Below, in pieces: positions 1 to 9,196 of a stretch of 64,000 nt of DNA. Under the pieces are notes generated by a model, which ran no database searches, had not been told where the DNA came from, and saw only the letters and a list, made by a program, of their open reading frames with translations. The position numbers and the translations under genes were made by a program. How positions within the stretch are numbered: position 1 is the first letter of the stretch; every line of letters starts with the position of its first letter. Source of the stretch: Bacteroides sp. (GTDB lineage: Bacteria; Bacteroidota; Bacteroidia; Bacteroidales; Muribaculaceae); NCBI GenBank assembly GCA_014801955.1, contig JAAVDE010000038.1, forward strand, positions 1 through 64,000, read 5' to 3'.

Positions 1-366
1 GGCTTTTTCATTGAAGATTGCCGACTGGGAGTGAGGGCGTCTCGCCCTCGCATCTGCGGCAAATGTGGGGCTTCGCGATGCAGCCGAGGGCGAGACGCCC
101 TCGCTCCCAGCTTCGCGTCACTGTTAAAACACAAGCCGGAGGCTTACGCTCCTTGAGTTTTGACGAAATGAAATTAGTAATTTCCACGGCTTTATCATTG
201 AAGATTGCCTACTGAGAGTGAGGGCGTCCCGCCCTCGCATCTGCGGCAAATGTGTGGCTTCGCGACGCAGCCGAGGGCGAGACGCCCTCGCTCCCAGCTT
301 CGCATCACAGTTAAAACACCCACCCAGGCTTACGCTCCTTGGGTTTTGACGAAATGAAATTACTAA
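1..366. repeat. Two tandem 187-bp palindromic units
   Basis: Unit 1 (1-187) and unit 2 (188-about 365) are near-identical direct copies with a 187-bp period. Each holds a long inverted repeat with 26-nt arms: 25-50 with 85-110 in unit 1, and 212-237 with 272-297 in unit 2. Each left arm contains a smaller palindrome (GAGGGCG, 3-nt loop, CGCCCTC), so the unit can fold as a cruciform. One arm mismatch in unit 1 and three in unit 2 would be G-U or A-C pairs in RNA. No credible gene lies here. It resembles a REP-like dispersed element, but dispersal cannot be seen from one window. Confidence 0.85.
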
Positions 367-433
367 TTCCTAATTCCTAATTCCTAATTCCTAATTCCTA
401 ATTCCTAATTCCTAATTACTAATTGCTAATTAG
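360..433. repeat. Heptamer tandem array TTNCTAA
   Basis: Ten consecutive 7-bp units follow the second palindromic unit: one TTACTAA, seven perfect TTCCTAA (367-415), then TTACTAA and TTGCTAA. Only the third base varies. The array ends about 8 bp before the stop codon of the UDP-glucose dehydrogenase gene on the other strand. Related heptamers occur near 12.5 kb. The unit length is not a multiple of three and the array is intergenic, so any effect of copy number would be on the transcript end or on DNA structure. Confidence 0.9.
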
Positions 434-440
434 TTTAGGG

Positions 441-1727
441 TTAGTCTTTGGCGAAGAGGTCGCGGGTGTAGACGCGGTCGCTGACGTCGGCCAGGTCGCT
501 GCTGGTTCGGTTGGCGAGGATGGCATGGGAGCGGCGCTTAAATTCGGTCAGGTCGTTAACGACTTCGGAGCCGAAGAAGGTTGAGCCGTCGGGTAGGGTA
601 GGCTCGTAGACGATAACCGTTGCGCCTTTGGCTTTTATGCGTTTCATAACGCCCTGAATCGACGACTGGCGGAAGTTGTCGCTGTTTGATTTCATCGTGA
701 GGCGATACACTCCGATGATGCAGGGCGTTTCGGGGCTCCAGCCGGCGGCTTTCAGCACCTGGTCGGCGATGAAGTCCTTGCGCGTTCGGTTGCTGTCGAC
801 GATTGCCGACATCATGTTTTGCGGCACGTCGGCATAGTTTGCCAGCAGTTGCTTGGTGTCTTTGGGCAGGCAGTAGCCGCCGTAGCCAAACGACGGATTA
901 TTGTAGTGCGTGCCGATGCGAGGGTCGAGGCCGATGCCCTCGATGATGGCGCGCGAGTCCAGCCCCTTGACCTCGGCGTAGGTGTCGAGTTCGTTGAAGT
1001 AGCTGACGCGCAGGGCCAGGTAGGTGTTGGCAAACAGTTTGACCGCTTCGGCTTCCTTCATTCCCATGAACAGGGTTGGAATATCTTCCTTTATGGCGCC
1101 CGAAATAAGCAGGTCGGCGAAGATTCGGGCCCGGTCGCTCAGCTTCGGAATGTCGGCCAGGCGGGCGATGGCTGCATTTTCGGTGTCGCAGAGCGAGTCG
1201 CACTGAATGATTTTCGGAATGCCGACGATTATGCGCGACGGATAGAGATTATCGTAGAGCGCTTTGCTTTCGCGCAGAAATTCGGGCGAGAAGAGCAGGT
1301 TGAGCTGCTCGATGCCGCGCGCCGCATATTTAACGTAGAGCGAGCGGCAGTAGCCAACGGGAACGGTTGATTTGATAACCATTGTTGCCGACGGGTTGAC
1401 GCTCAGAACCAGGTCGATGACTTCTTCGACGTGCGACGTGTCGAAATAGTTCTTTACGGGGTCGTAGTTCGTTGGCGCGGCGATAACGACGAAATCGGCG
1501 TCGGCATAGGCTTCGGCGCCATTGAGCGTTGCGCGCAGGTCGAGGTCCTTTTCGGCCAGGTAGCGTTCGATGTATTCGTCTTGAATCGGCGACTTGCGGC
1601 GGTTGATGAGCTCGACTTTTTCCGGAACAACGTCGACGGCAACGACGCTGCAATGCTGCGCCAGCAGCGTTGCGATGCTCATGCCGACGTAGCCGGTGCC
1701 GGCAACTGCGATTTTTATTTTGTCCAT
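441..1727 (-). CDS. ugd: UDP-glucose 6-dehydrogenase
   Basis: Oxidises UDP-glucose to UDP-glucuronate with NAD+, a cytosolic step that feeds capsule and surface polysaccharides. The 428-aa protein has the N-terminal dinucleotide-binding motif GTGYVG at residues 10-15, the central dehydrogenase helix region (FSPEFLRES near 146-153) and the catalytic-cysteine motif [10 protein letters not shown] with Cys286. The length is normal for the family. It is the last gene of a panC-panD-recR-ugd run, 15 nt after recR. A related nucleotide-sugar dehydrogenase with another hexose substrate is possible, but the motifs and length fit Ugd best. Confidence 0.93.
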   Translation of the reverse strand: MDKIKIAVAGTGYVGMSIATLLAQHCSVVAVDVVPEKVELINRRKSPIQDEYIERYLAEKDLDLRATLNGAEAYADADFVVIAAPTNYDPVKNYFDTSHVEEVIDLVLSVNPSATMVIKSTVPVGYCRSLYVKYAARGIEQLNLLFSPEFLRESKALYDNLYPSRIIVGIPKIIQCDSLCDTENAAIARLADIPKLSDRARIFADLLISGAIKEDIPTLFMGMKEAEAVKLFANTYLALRVSYFNELDTYAEVKGLDSRAIIEGIGLDPRIGTHYNNPSFGYGGYCLPKDTKQLLANYADVPQNMMSAIVDSNRTRKDFIADQVLKAAGWSPETPCIIGVYRLTMKSNSDNFRQSSIQGVMKRIKAKGATVIVYEPTLPDGSTFFGSEVVNDLTEFKRRSHAILANRTSSDLADVSDRVYTRDLFAKD

Positions 1728-1742
1728 CGGTCGGAGGGGCGA

Positions 1743-2357
1743 TTAGCTGTTAAACGGACGGCGGTTCAGGATTGAGCGTCCGAGGGTGATTTCGTCGGTA
1801 TATTCCAGTTCGTTGCCAACGCTGACGCCGCGCGCCAGCTGGGTGATTTCGACCGGCAGGGTGCCGAGCCGGCGAAAAATGTAGAAGTCGGTGGTTTCGC
1901 CCTCCATCGTTGCCGACAGGGCCAGGATAACCTCGCGAATGCCGCCGGCGGCAACGCGCTCAACCAGTGAATCGATTTCGAGCTGGTCGGGTCCGATGCC
2001 GTCGATGGGGGAAATAACGCCGCCGAGAACGTGGTAGAGCCCGCGGAACTGGCCGGTATTTTCAATGCTCATAACGTCCTTGACCGTTTCAACGACGCAG
2101 ATGGTCGACGAGTCGCGGTCGGGGTTGGAGCAGAGCGGGCAAACGTCGGTTTCCGAAATGTTGTGGCAAACCGTGCAGTACCTGACTCCGCGCCGCATTT
2201 CGCTGATTGCGTGCGCAAGGGCTTCGGCCTGCTCCGGTTCGCGGCGCAGCAGGTGGAGGGCCAGGCGCAGGGCGGTTTTCCGTCCCAGGCCCGGCAGGCG
2301 CGACAGTTCGGTAACCGCGGCTTCGAGCAGAGGCGATGTCAGCTCGCGGCTGCTCAT
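1743..2357 (-). CDS. recR: Recombination mediator protein RecR
   Basis: RecR works with RecF and RecO to load RecA on SSB-coated single-stranded DNA gaps. The 204-aa protein has the expected order: N-terminal helix-hairpin-helix ([20 protein letters not shown]), a four-cysteine zinc site (CTVC then CPLC, about residues 57-73), and a Toprim domain starting at CVVETVKD with the GIGP loop. The start overlaps the panD stop as ATGA, indicating translational coupling. Full length, with no unusual residues seen. Confidence 0.96.
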   Translation of the reverse strand: MSSRELTSPLLEAAVTELSRLPGLGRKTALRLALHLLRREPEQAEALAHAISEMRRGVRYCTVCHNISETDVCPLCSNPDRDSSTICVVETVKDVMSIENTGQFRGLYHVLGGVISPIDGIGPDQLEIDSLVERVAAGGIREVILALSATMEGETTDFYIFRRLGTLPVEITQLARGVSVGNELEYTDEITLGRSILNRRPFNS

Positions 2358-2707
2358 TCAGGCAGGCGGTTGGTCAAAGTGTCGGGAAACACCAGGCGCG
2401 GCGTCATTGCAGCACCCTCTTCGGGCGTTACGAGGGCGTAGGCCATGATGATAACGATGTCGCCGCGGTGAACGCGCCGGGCGGCTGCGCCGTTGAGGCA
2501 AATAACGCCCGAGCCGGCGGGGCCGGGAATGGCGTAGGTGTCGAAGCGCTCGCCATTGTTGTTGTCAACGATAAACACGCGCTCGCCGGCAATGATTCCG
2601 GCGGCCTCCATCAGGGCGGAGTCAATCGTTATGCTGCCGATATAGTCGAGGTTCGCTTCGGTAACGGTTACGCGATGGATTTTTGATTTGAGTACCTGAA
2701 TCAGCAT
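2354..2707 (-). CDS. panD: Aspartate 1-decarboxylase proenzyme
   Basis: Makes beta-alanine from L-aspartate for pantothenate and coenzyme A synthesis. The 117-aa proenzyme carries the self-cleavage site Gly24-Ser25 in YIGSITID; cleavage gives the pyruvoyl cofactor at Ser25. Lys9 and Tyr58-region residues typical of the family are present. It overlaps panC by 7 nt upstream and recR by 4 nt downstream. Its product is the co-substrate of the PanC enzyme encoded just before it. Confidence 0.96.
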   Translation of the reverse strand: MLIQVLKSKIHRVTVTEANLDYIGSITIDSALMEAAGIIAGERVFIVDNNNGERFDTYAIPGPAGSGVICLNGAAARRVHRGDIVIIMAYALVTPEEGAAMTPRLVFPDTLTNRLPE

Positions 2708-3567
2708 TGGGGGGTGGGGGTGGTGAATTTAATATTGTCGATAAGGCGCACGTCGCCGGCATAAACCGTTACGCAGCCGACCGGCTGGCGGCTTTCGCTC
2801 CATTCGTTGACGGGCAGGCAGGTGGGGCCGTCAACAATCTGGAAATATTCGGTTTCGAGACCTTCGATTGCGTTGATGCGGTCAACGACGTAGGCCGTCG
2901 TTTGCTCAACGGAGTGGTTGCGGGCATAGTCGACGGCGGCGGCCAGCGCGCGATGGATTTCGGGCGCCTTTGCGCGCATTTCGGGGGTGAGGCGCACGTT
3001 GCGCGAGCTCATTGCCAGGCCGTCGGCCTCGCGTTTGATGGGAACGTCAACGATTTCCAGGCCGTTGAAGCCGCCTTCCAGCTCAACCATCTTGCGGATA
3101 ACGGCAATTTGCTGGAAGTCTTTTTCGCCGAAGTAGGCGCGGGTGGGGCCGACCATGTCGAAAAGGCGGCTGACCACCTGGGCAACGCCGTTGAAGTGGC
3201 CGGGGCGCATCTTTCCCTCCATGACCGAGGCCACCGGGCCGAGGTCAAACTGGCGGGTGTCGGGTTCGGGATACATTTCCTCGACCGTGGGCACGAACGC
3301 TACGTCAACGCCGGCTGCGCGGAGCTTTTCAAGGTCGGCTTCCTCGGTGCGCGGATAGGTTCGCAGGTCGTCGGGATTATTGAATTGGGTGGGGTTCACG
3401 AAAACCGAAACCGCAACGAGGTCGTTGGCGCGGCGGGCGGTGGAAACCAGCGAGAGGTGGCCTTCGTGGAGCGCGCCCATCGTGGGCACGAAGCCTATTG
3501 TTCGGCCTGCGGCGCGCTCGTTGGCGCCCCAGGCCCGGAGTTCATCAGCTTTACGAATTACTTTCAT
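2701..3567 (-). CDS. panC: Pantothenate synthetase
   Basis: ATP-dependent ligase joining pantoate and beta-alanine to give pantothenate. The 288-aa protein shows the nucleotidyltransferase HIGH-type motif [14 protein letters not shown] (residues 28-41), the FVNPTQF loop, YFGEKDFQQ and the KMSKS-equivalent MSSRN, all in order. It is the first gene of the panC-panD-recR-ugd operon and has a well-formed Bacteroidales promoter about 25 nt upstream of the ATG. The pathway continues with coaBC, which is also in this window near 31.3 kb. Confidence 0.96.
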   Translation of the reverse strand: MKVIRKADELRAWGANERAAGRTIGFVPTMGALHEGHLSLVSTARRANDLVAVSVFVNPTQFNNPDDLRTYPRTEEADLEKLRAAGVDVAFVPTVEEMYPEPDTRQFDLGPVASVMEGKMRPGHFNGVAQVVSRLFDMVGPTRAYFGEKDFQQIAVIRKMVELEGGFNGLEIVDVPIKREADGLAMSSRNVRLTPEMRAKAPEIHRALAAAVDYARNHSVEQTTAYVVDRINAIEGLETEYFQIVDGPTCLPVNEWSESRQPVGCVTVYAGDVRLIDNIKFTTPTPQC

Positions 3568-3590
3568 AATCGGTTAATTTTTTGCGAGCG

Positions 3591-3622
3591 CAAAGTTACG
3601 GATTTTTTTTGCGCTGACCAAA
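3591..3622 (-). promoter_or_regulatory. Promoter of panC operon
   Basis: On the minus strand a TTTG box (3619-3622) is followed after 20 nt by TAACTTTG (3591-3598), matching the Bacteroidetes primary sigma consensus TTTG/TAnnTTTG. It lies just upstream of the panC ATG at 3567. Confidence 0.8.
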
Positions 3623-6600
3623 TCACTTTTCAATGTCGGAAAGAAGCGTTTCAACCGCAACGCGCAGCTGGTCGTCGATGCCGGCGGCAAGGCGCTCGGG
3701 AGTGTTGGCCACCTTAACGTCGGGTTCGAGTTGCTTGTTTTCGAGATAAGACCCGTCAGGGAGCTCATAGCCGATAACCGGAATGCCGAAATACATCGTG
3801 TCGTCGATCAAATCGACCCAGTTAACCGAGGTCATCGTGCCCGGAACCGGCATGCCTACGGTTTTGCCCAGGCCGCGGTTGGTGTAGACCCAGGGAGTGC
3901 CGTGGGCGTTGGAGTAGTTGGCTTCGCCGATGAGCATGATCGACGGCTTGTTCCAGCGGCGCGAGGGCATGGTCGCGGTTTTTTCGCCGCGCACTTTCTG
4001 GGTCAGATACTGGTTGCCGGAGAAGAGCACTTCGATGTCTTCGTGCATGCGGCCGCCGCCGTTCCAGCGGGTATCGATAACGATGCCTTCGCGGTCGTTA
4101 TACTTGCCGAGCACGTCGGCATACATGGTTCGGAACGACGGGTCGCTCATCGACTGGATGTGGACGTAGCCCAGGCGGCCGTTTGAAAGCGAGTCAACCG
4201 CGGCAGCGTTGCGCTTGACCCAGCGGTCATAGAGCAGCGAGTTCAGGGCCGACGAGGTTATGGGTTTTACAACCTGTTCGCGGTCGCCGTTGACGCGCAC
4301 CAGGGTAGGCTTGCCGGCCAGGCCGTTGAGCAAGGCTGTAAAGTCGGTTTCGGGGGTGATTTCGGTTGAGTTGATGTCGGTTATGACGTCGCCGGGGCCA
4401 ACAATGGCGTCGGCGCGGTCAAACGGGCCTCCGGCAACCACTTCGGCAACCTTCCAGCCCGGGCCGGCGTAGGTCATGTCGTAGATCAGGCCGAGGTTTG
4501 CGGTGGTTTCATCGGCGCCGCCGCGCGGACGGTAGCCCGAGCCGGTGTGGCTAACGTTGAGCTCGCCGAGAATCTCCGACAGCATTTCCGAGAACGACGC
4601 ATTATTATTAATGTGGGGCAGGAACTTGCGGTAGTGGTCGACCAGCGCATCCCATTTAACGCCGTGCATGTTCTCGGTGTAGAAGCGTTCGCCCTCTTCG
4701 GTGCGAACATATTCGAGCATGTAGTCGCGTTCGGCGGCGCGGTCAATTTTCTGGCGGCCCGAGAAGGAAACCGACTTGATTTTCTCGCTTGCGAAGGGCA
4801 TTTTCTTCAGGCCCGAGGGCGACATGATGAACAGCTCCTTGCCAACGACCTGGAGCGCCGCGGCCGGCGAGCCGAGCTTCGAAACCAGCGAAATGTCGCC
4901 GGTGCGCAGATTGCGTTTCCAGAGGTCATAGCCGCTCTCGACTTTCGACAGATAGTAGAGCGTGTTGCCGTCGGGCGAAACCGCCGCATCGGCCAGGGCC
5001 GACGAGTAGGGGGTCAGGCGCTTGATGCGGTCCTGCAGGCCGGCGCGCTCAACGATTGTGAGCGAATCTTTCTTTTCGTCTTTCTTTTTGAAGAGCGCCA
5101 GTTCTTCTTCCGACAGGCGCGCGCGGTCGCGGGCGGCGCGGTTGAGATAGGCGGTCATAACGTCGTATTGGGTGCCCCACGATGCCTGGTTGCGCATGCC
5201 GTAGCGTTCCGAACACCAGATAACGGCCTGGCCGTCGGGGGTGAAGTGGGGCTGCTCCTCGAAGTAGCCGGTTTCGGTGATGTAGGAAATTTCGGGTTTC
5301 TCGCCGTTGGCGTTAACCAGCGCAATGTCGTAGTAGGGCGAATGGTGGTGGGGCACGCAGGTGAATACAATCCAGTTGCCGTCGGGGCTCCACGAGAACT
5401 GAATGGCGCCGTCGCGCTCGGGATTCAGCGAGCCGGGGGCGAGCAGGGTGGTTTTCTTGGAAGTGAGGTCAAGAACCATCAGCTCGTTGCGGTTCTGGAT
5501 ATAGGCGAGTTTAGAGCCGTCGGGGTTGGTTTGGGCCGAGGCGCGTTCAATGCCCTTCTTGGCCGGCAGCACGCGCTCGATTTTCAACGCCGTTGCGTGG
5601 GCCATGTCGGGGTCGTCCTTGCGGGTCATTTCGGCCTTGAAGATGTCGTTGCGGCCATCTTGGTCGCTGACGAAATAGAGCGTGCGGCCGCCGTCGGCCC
5701 AGCTGGGCGAGCTTTCGGCCTGAGGAGTTGCGGTTATCTGCTTGGTAGTTTTGTATTCAACCGAGGTTACGAAAATATCGCCGCGGTGGGAAAAGGCAAT
5801 CAGCTTGCCGTCGGGCGAGGCGATAGCGTCGTTTGCCCCCGACGAGAAGTTAACGAACTCGGGAGCCTGATAGTCGGTGTCGATAATGTCGATGGCAACC
5901 TTGGAGGGAGCGGCGGCGCCGGGGGCCAGGGTGTAGATTTCGCCGTCGAAGCCAAAGGCGAGATCGCCGCCGTTTGAGCGCGAAAGGAAGCGCACCGGGT
6001 GTTCCTTAAAGGCGGTCAAGGCCTTGGGTGCAGCCGCGGTGTCGGCCAGGTCAACGGCATAAACGTTGGCCGAGCCGCCGTTGCGCTCGCTCAGGAAATA
6101 GAGCTGCGAATCCGACGCCACGGGCCACAAGTCCTCGCCCGCATGGTCGATGAGCATGGTGTGCTTGCCGGTTTTCAGGTCATATTTCCAGATGTTGCGC
6201 GTGGTGCTGGAAGTGTGGTGCTTGCGCCATGTGTTTTCCGGGCCTTTAACGTCTTGATAAACGAAAAATGAGCCGTCGGGGCTGAAGCTGACGTTGATGG
6301 CCGGGGTCGGGAGCACCTGGCGGATGGCCCCGCCGGCAACCGGCACGGAATATAGCTCCGTCAGTCGGGCCGAGGGGAAGGCGGCCGACGTTGCGGGGTC
6401 TTGAATAGCGGCGGAGAAATAGATTTCCTTGCCGTCGGGGCTGAACGCTTCGGGGCGTTCGGCAACGCTATATGAGGTCAGGCGGCGCAGGTTCGAGCCG
6501 TCGGCGTTGATGGCATAGATGTCGGCTGAGCCGTGGTGGGTGCCGGCGAAGGCCAGGGTCTTCGAGTCAGGGCTCCAGATGGGCGCCGATTCAATGTCGG

Positions 6601-6784
6601 CGGGCGTTGCGGTCAGGCGGCGGGCCGTTCCGCCTTTGGCGTCAACGAGATAGATGTCGCCTTTATAGGTAAAGGCAATGGTTTCGCCGTTAGGCGAGAT
6701 TTTAACGTCGCGAAGCCACAGAGGAGTTGCGGCCGATGCGCTGCCGGCCAGGGCGAGCGCCAGTAGTGCTGCTGAAAGTTTCAT
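3623..6784 (-). CDS. Tricorn-like S41 serine protease with PD40 propeller
   Basis: A 1053-aa exported protein with a Sec signal peptide (residues 1-18, ending ASA). It has about 600 residues of WD40-like PD40 beta-propeller repeats (ISPNG, SPDSK and SPDGK motifs recur), a PDZ domain around 770-850, and an S41 peptidase core with GIVIDTRWNGGG and the nucleophile motif SNAHG (Ser958). This architecture matches Tricorn and related Bacteroidetes peptidases that trim oligopeptides; the periplasmic location is inferred from the signal peptide. It is the last gene of a four-gene chain, overlapping the upstream gene by 4 nt. Catalytic residues appear intact; the substrate is unknown. Confidence 0.9.
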   Translation of the reverse strand: MKLSAALLALALAGSASAATPLWLRDVKISPNGETIAFTYKGDIYLVDAKGGTARRLTATPADIESAPIWSPDSKTLAFAGTHHGSADIYAINADGSNLRRLTSYSVAERPEAFSPDGKEIYFSAAIQDPATSAAFPSARLTELYSVPVAGGAIRQVLPTPAINVSFSPDGSFFVYQDVKGPENTWRKHHTSSTTRNIWKYDLKTGKHTMLIDHAGEDLWPVASDSQLYFLSERNGGSANVYAVDLADTAAAPKALTAFKEHPVRFLSRSNGGDLAFGFDGEIYTLAPGAAAPSKVAIDIIDTDYQAPEFVNFSSGANDAIASPDGKLIAFSHRGDIFVTSVEYKTTKQITATPQAESSPSWADGGRTLYFVSDQDGRNDIFKAEMTRKDDPDMAHATALKIERVLPAKKGIERASAQTNPDGSKLAYIQNRNELMVLDLTSKKTTLLAPGSLNPERDGAIQFSWSPDGNWIVFTCVPHHHSPYYDIALVNANGEKPEISYITETGYFEEQPHFTPDGQAVIWCSERYGMRNQASWGTQYDVMTAYLNRAARDRARLSEEELALFKKKDEKKDSLTIVERAGLQDRIKRLTPYSSALADAAVSPDGNTLYYLSKVESGYDLWKRNLRTGDISLVSKLGSPAAALQVVGKELFIMSPSGLKKMPFASEKIKSVSFSGRQKIDRAAERDYMLEYVRTEEGERFYTENMHGVKWDALVDHYRKFLPHINNNASFSEMLSEILGELNVSHTGSGYRPRGGADETTANLGLIYDMTYAGPGWKVAEVVAGGPFDRADAIVGPGDVITDINSTEITPETDFTALLNGLAGKPTLVRVNGDREQVVKPITSSALNSLLYDRWVKRNAAAVDSLSNGRLGYVHIQSMSDPSFRTMYADVLGKYNDREGIVIDTRWNGGGRMHEDIEVLFSGNQYLTQKVRGEKTATMPSRRWNKPSIMLIGEANYSNAHGTPWVYTNRGLGKTVGMPVPGTMTSVNWVDLIDDTMYFGIPVIGYELPDGSYLENKQLEPDVKVANTPERLAAGIDDQLRVAVETLLSDIEK

Positions 6785-7659
6785 TCCTGAGGTGGTAGTG
6801 GTTTATGGAGAGGAATAGTGTATATTATTGATAATGATAGTCCTAACTCGGAGTTGCGTTTCCCCATGCCCGGAACTGCCCAGGGCGCGCCGAAGGTTTC
6901 GGCTGAATGATGGATAACGCGCTGGTACTTAACGCCCCAGCCAAGCGCAATCGGCCCCCAGATTTTAACGTGGATGCCGGCGCCGATTTGCAGAAAGCCG
7001 TTCCATGAGCGCTGGGTCGGAAAGTCGGGGCGCTCCGTAAGGTTCCAGTAGCCGTTGGTTATCTCAACGTCGGAGAGCGAGTAGCTTACGCGGGTGAGCC
7101 CATAGCGCACCGACGCATAAATCTGGTAATCGGGATTGGAGTTATAGAAAAAGTTATAGTCCGCGCCGATTTTGAAAAACGGGCAGATCGGCGACCGGTA
7201 GGAGTAGTTCATCCCCTCCGGGCGGTCCGATGCTTTCGACAGGCCGAACTCGGCGGCCACGAAGTAGCGGTTATGGAGGCTCAGGCGCGCCCAAACGCTG
7301 CCGAGCCCGTAGTGCTGGCCAAGGGCGCGTCCCAGCGCCGGATAGATGTCAGCGCCAATATTGACCGCATCGAGCAGCGGATAAATGTTGCCAATCGCCT
7401 TTGGCTGGGCAAGAGCCATTGAGTCAACCCATTCGTTGCCTGAAATAGTGTCGAGGAACAGCGAGTTGCCCATGTCGTCCGTGACCTCCACGACCGACCC
7501 CGGCCTCTGGCTCTTTTTCGGTTTTTCCTCCTTGAGTTTCTTTTCCTTGGTTGGCGGAGTCGGGCGCGACGAGGTTGCGACCACCGGCGTTGATGTTCGC
7601 TGCTGGGCCGCTGCGATGAATCCCAGCGTCAGGCAAAGAATCGTTAGCAGCTGCTTCAT
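6781..7659 (-). CDS. Secreted barrel-like protein, probably DUF6048
   Basis: A 292-aa protein with a signal peptide (MKQLLTILCLTLGFIAAAQQ) and a Lys/Pro/Thr-rich low-complexity stretch (residues 25-55). The remainder has alternating aromatic and polar residues and short glycine turns typical of outer-membrane beta-strands (ALGQHYGLGSVWARLSLHN, YQIYASVRYGLTRVSY). It probably belongs to DUF6048, which in Bacteroides neighbours a DUF6452 lipoprotein as here; that assignment is from memory of the family. It overlaps both neighbours by 4 nt. No enzymatic motif is seen and the function is unknown. Confidence 0.7.
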   Translation of the reverse strand: MKQLLTILCLTLGFIAAAQQRTSTPVVATSSRPTPPTKEKKLKEEKPKKSQRPGSVVEVTDDMGNSLFLDTISGNEWVDSMALAQPKAIGNIYPLLDAVNIGADIYPALGRALGQHYGLGSVWARLSLHNRYFVAAEFGLSKASDRPEGMNYSYRSPICPFFKIGADYNFFYNSNPDYQIYASVRYGLTRVSYSLSDVEITNGYWNLTERPDFPTQRSWNGFLQIGAGIHVKIWGPIALGWGVKYQRVIHHSAETFGAPWAVPGMGKRNSELGLSLSIIYTIPLHKPLPPQE

Positions 7660-8129
7660 TCGGTTTTCAGGAAAATCATCAGGCGTTCGCGTTCAACGTT
7701 GGTTATCAGCGGGTCGGTAACGAAAACAGAGTCGATGAGCCGGTGGAGATAGCTGACCGACGTCAGTTCGTAGCGCCACATGGCGCCGCAATCCTCGCCG
7801 TCGAAAAACGGATAGGAGTTATAGTCAATGGTCAGCGTGTCGGTCAGATTGCCGGCCTTGAACACGAACTGAGCGCTCGGCTGCATGCCGCGCAGCGGCA
7901 GGTAGACCTGGTTCGACGAGCGGGCGGTGTCGAGCAGAAGCGAGTCGCCGGGCGAGCCGACACCATATATTTCCAGCTTGCTGACCGACAGTTTTTCCTC
8001 GTCGGCCAACCGGTAGAACCCCGCCATCGGAATCGAGTTGCGGTTGTTCATACATCCCTCGTTGGAGCAGCCGCCCAGGAGCAGGGCCGCGCCGGCAATC
8101 AGGCAATATGTCAGCCAAACTGACCTCAT
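7656..8129 (-). CDS. Small lipoprotein, probably DUF6452
   Basis: A 157-aa protein with a lipoprotein signal peptide whose lipobox LLGGC places the lipidated cysteine at residue 21. The mature part has several further cysteines (GCMNN, GEDCGAMW) and a predicted beta-rich fold, ending in a conserved-looking amphipathic tail. Its position beside the barrel-like gene matches the DUF6452/DUF6048 pair of Bacteroidales, which I recall but cannot check. It overlaps both neighbours by 4 nt, so the pair is probably made in step and may form an envelope complex. No function can be assigned. Confidence 0.7.
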   Translation of the reverse strand: MRSVWLTYCLIAGAALLLGGCSNEGCMNNRNSIPMAGFYRLADEEKLSVSKLEIYGVGSPGDSLLLDTARSSNQVYLPLRGMQPSAQFVFKAGNLTDTLTIDYNSYPFFDGEDCGAMWRYELTSVSYLHRLIDSVFVTDPLITNVERERLMIFLKTE

Positions 8130-9091
8130 AGAGTCTGCGAAATTTCGTAGTCGTTGCGGCGGGGATTACTGCGGGCAATCAGTTCGCCGACGAAGCCGGC
8201 CAGGAAGAACTGGCTGCCCAGGAGCATCAGCGTCAGCGACAGGAAGAAGTAGGGCGAGTCGGTCACCAAAATATAAGGTGAGCCCGAGTAAACGCGCCAT
8301 AACTTCATGATTCCGACCGCTGCGGCCGAAAAGAAGCCTAACAGGAACATTACGGAACCCCAAAGGCCGAAAAAGTGCATCGGTTTCACTCCGAATTTCG
8401 AAGTGAACCAAAGGGTCATCAAATCCAGGTAGCCGTTGACGAAACGGTCGAGCCCGAACTTTGTGGAGCCATATTTGCGCGCCTGGTGGTGAACAACCTT
8501 TTCGCCGATTTTTTTGAATCCGGCGTTTTTGGCCAGGTAGGGAACATAGCGGTGCATCTCGCCGTAGACCTCGATGTGTTTAACAACGTCGCTCCTGTAG
8601 GCCTTCAGTCCGCAGTTGAAATCATGGAGATTCTTAATTCCCGAAACGGCGCGTGCGGTGGCGTTGAAGAGCTTGGTCGGAATCGTTTTGCTCAGCGGGT
8701 CATAGCGTTTCTGCTTCCAGCCGCTGACGAGGTCATAGCCCTCTTCCGTAATCATTCGGTAGAGCTCGGGAATCTCGTCGGGCGAGTCCTGCAGGTCGGC
8801 GTCCATTGTGATGACGACCCGACCCTGCGCGGCCTTGAAGCCTTCGTAGAGCGCGGGGCTTTTGCCGTAGTTGCGGCGGAAGCAAATGCCGTGGATATTT
8901 CGGTTTTCCGCCGCCAGTTCTCCGATAACCTTCCAGGAGGAATCGGTCGAGCCGTCGTTAACGAAAATAATTTCATAGGAAAAGCCGTTGGCGTCCATTA
9001 CTCGCTTGATCCATGCAGCGAGTTCGGGCAGCGACTCCTCTTCGTTGAAGAGGGGCACAACGACACTGATGTCTATCGGGGTGCTGTTCAT
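8126..9091 (-). CDS. Membrane-anchored GT2 glycosyltransferase (DPM1/ArnC-like)
   Basis: A 321-aa protein with a GT-A domain: SVVVPLFNEEESLPEL near the N-terminus, FVNDGSTDSS (43-52), FRRNYGKSPAL and the metal-binding DADLQD (97-102). Two C-terminal transmembrane segments follow (about 235-262 and 275-303). This layout matches polyprenyl-phosphate glycosyltransferases that make a lipid-linked sugar donor at the inner membrane face. It is the first gene of an operon with the lipoprotein, the barrel-like protein and the Tricorn-like protease. The donor sugar cannot be read from the sequence. Confidence 0.9.
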   Translation of the reverse strand: MNSTPIDISVVVPLFNEEESLPELAAWIKRVMDANGFSYEIIFVNDGSTDSSWKVIGELAAENRNIHGICFRRNYGKSPALYEGFKAAQGRVVITMDADLQDSPDEIPELYRMITEEGYDLVSGWKQKRYDPLSKTIPTKLFNATARAVSGIKNLHDFNCGLKAYRSDVVKHIEVYGEMHRYVPYLAKNAGFKKIGEKVVHHQARKYGSTKFGLDRFVNGYLDLMTLWFTSKFGVKPMHFFGLWGSVMFLLGFFSAAAVGIMKLWRVYSGSPYILVTDSPYFFLSLTLMLLGSQFFLAGFVGELIARSNPRRNDYEISQTL

Positions 9092-9107
9092 TTTCGTAAT
9101 ATTTTTG

Positions 9108-9115
9108 CAAAGTTA
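9108..9115 (-). promoter_or_regulatory. -7 element for the GT2 operon
   Basis: TAACTTTG on the minus strand, 16 nt before the GT2 ATG. It fits the Bacteroidetes -7 box; no clear TTTG box was seen 20 nt upstream. It implies a short leader for the four-gene operon. Confidence 0.7.
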
Positions 9116-9196
9116 CGAAAATTCTCCGAACTTTTTTGCGCCCTGTGGCGTTTTATAGACAAAATCAAGCTCATAACCACCAAATTCAAGTATATA

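Noticed and set aside
18..215. A 65-codon open frame in the palindromic repeat
   Set aside because: It lies inside the inverted repeats and its sequence follows from them; there is no ribosome-binding site or family resemblance.
360..433. CRISPR-like array
   Set aside because: The units are 7 bp and contiguous with no spacers, and no cas gene is present.
4547..5977. A 476-codon open frame antisense to the Tricorn-like protease
   Set aside because: Same shadow effect: low-complexity composition rich in Val, Ala, Gly and Arg, no motif and no promoter, while the sense protein has a complete domain order.
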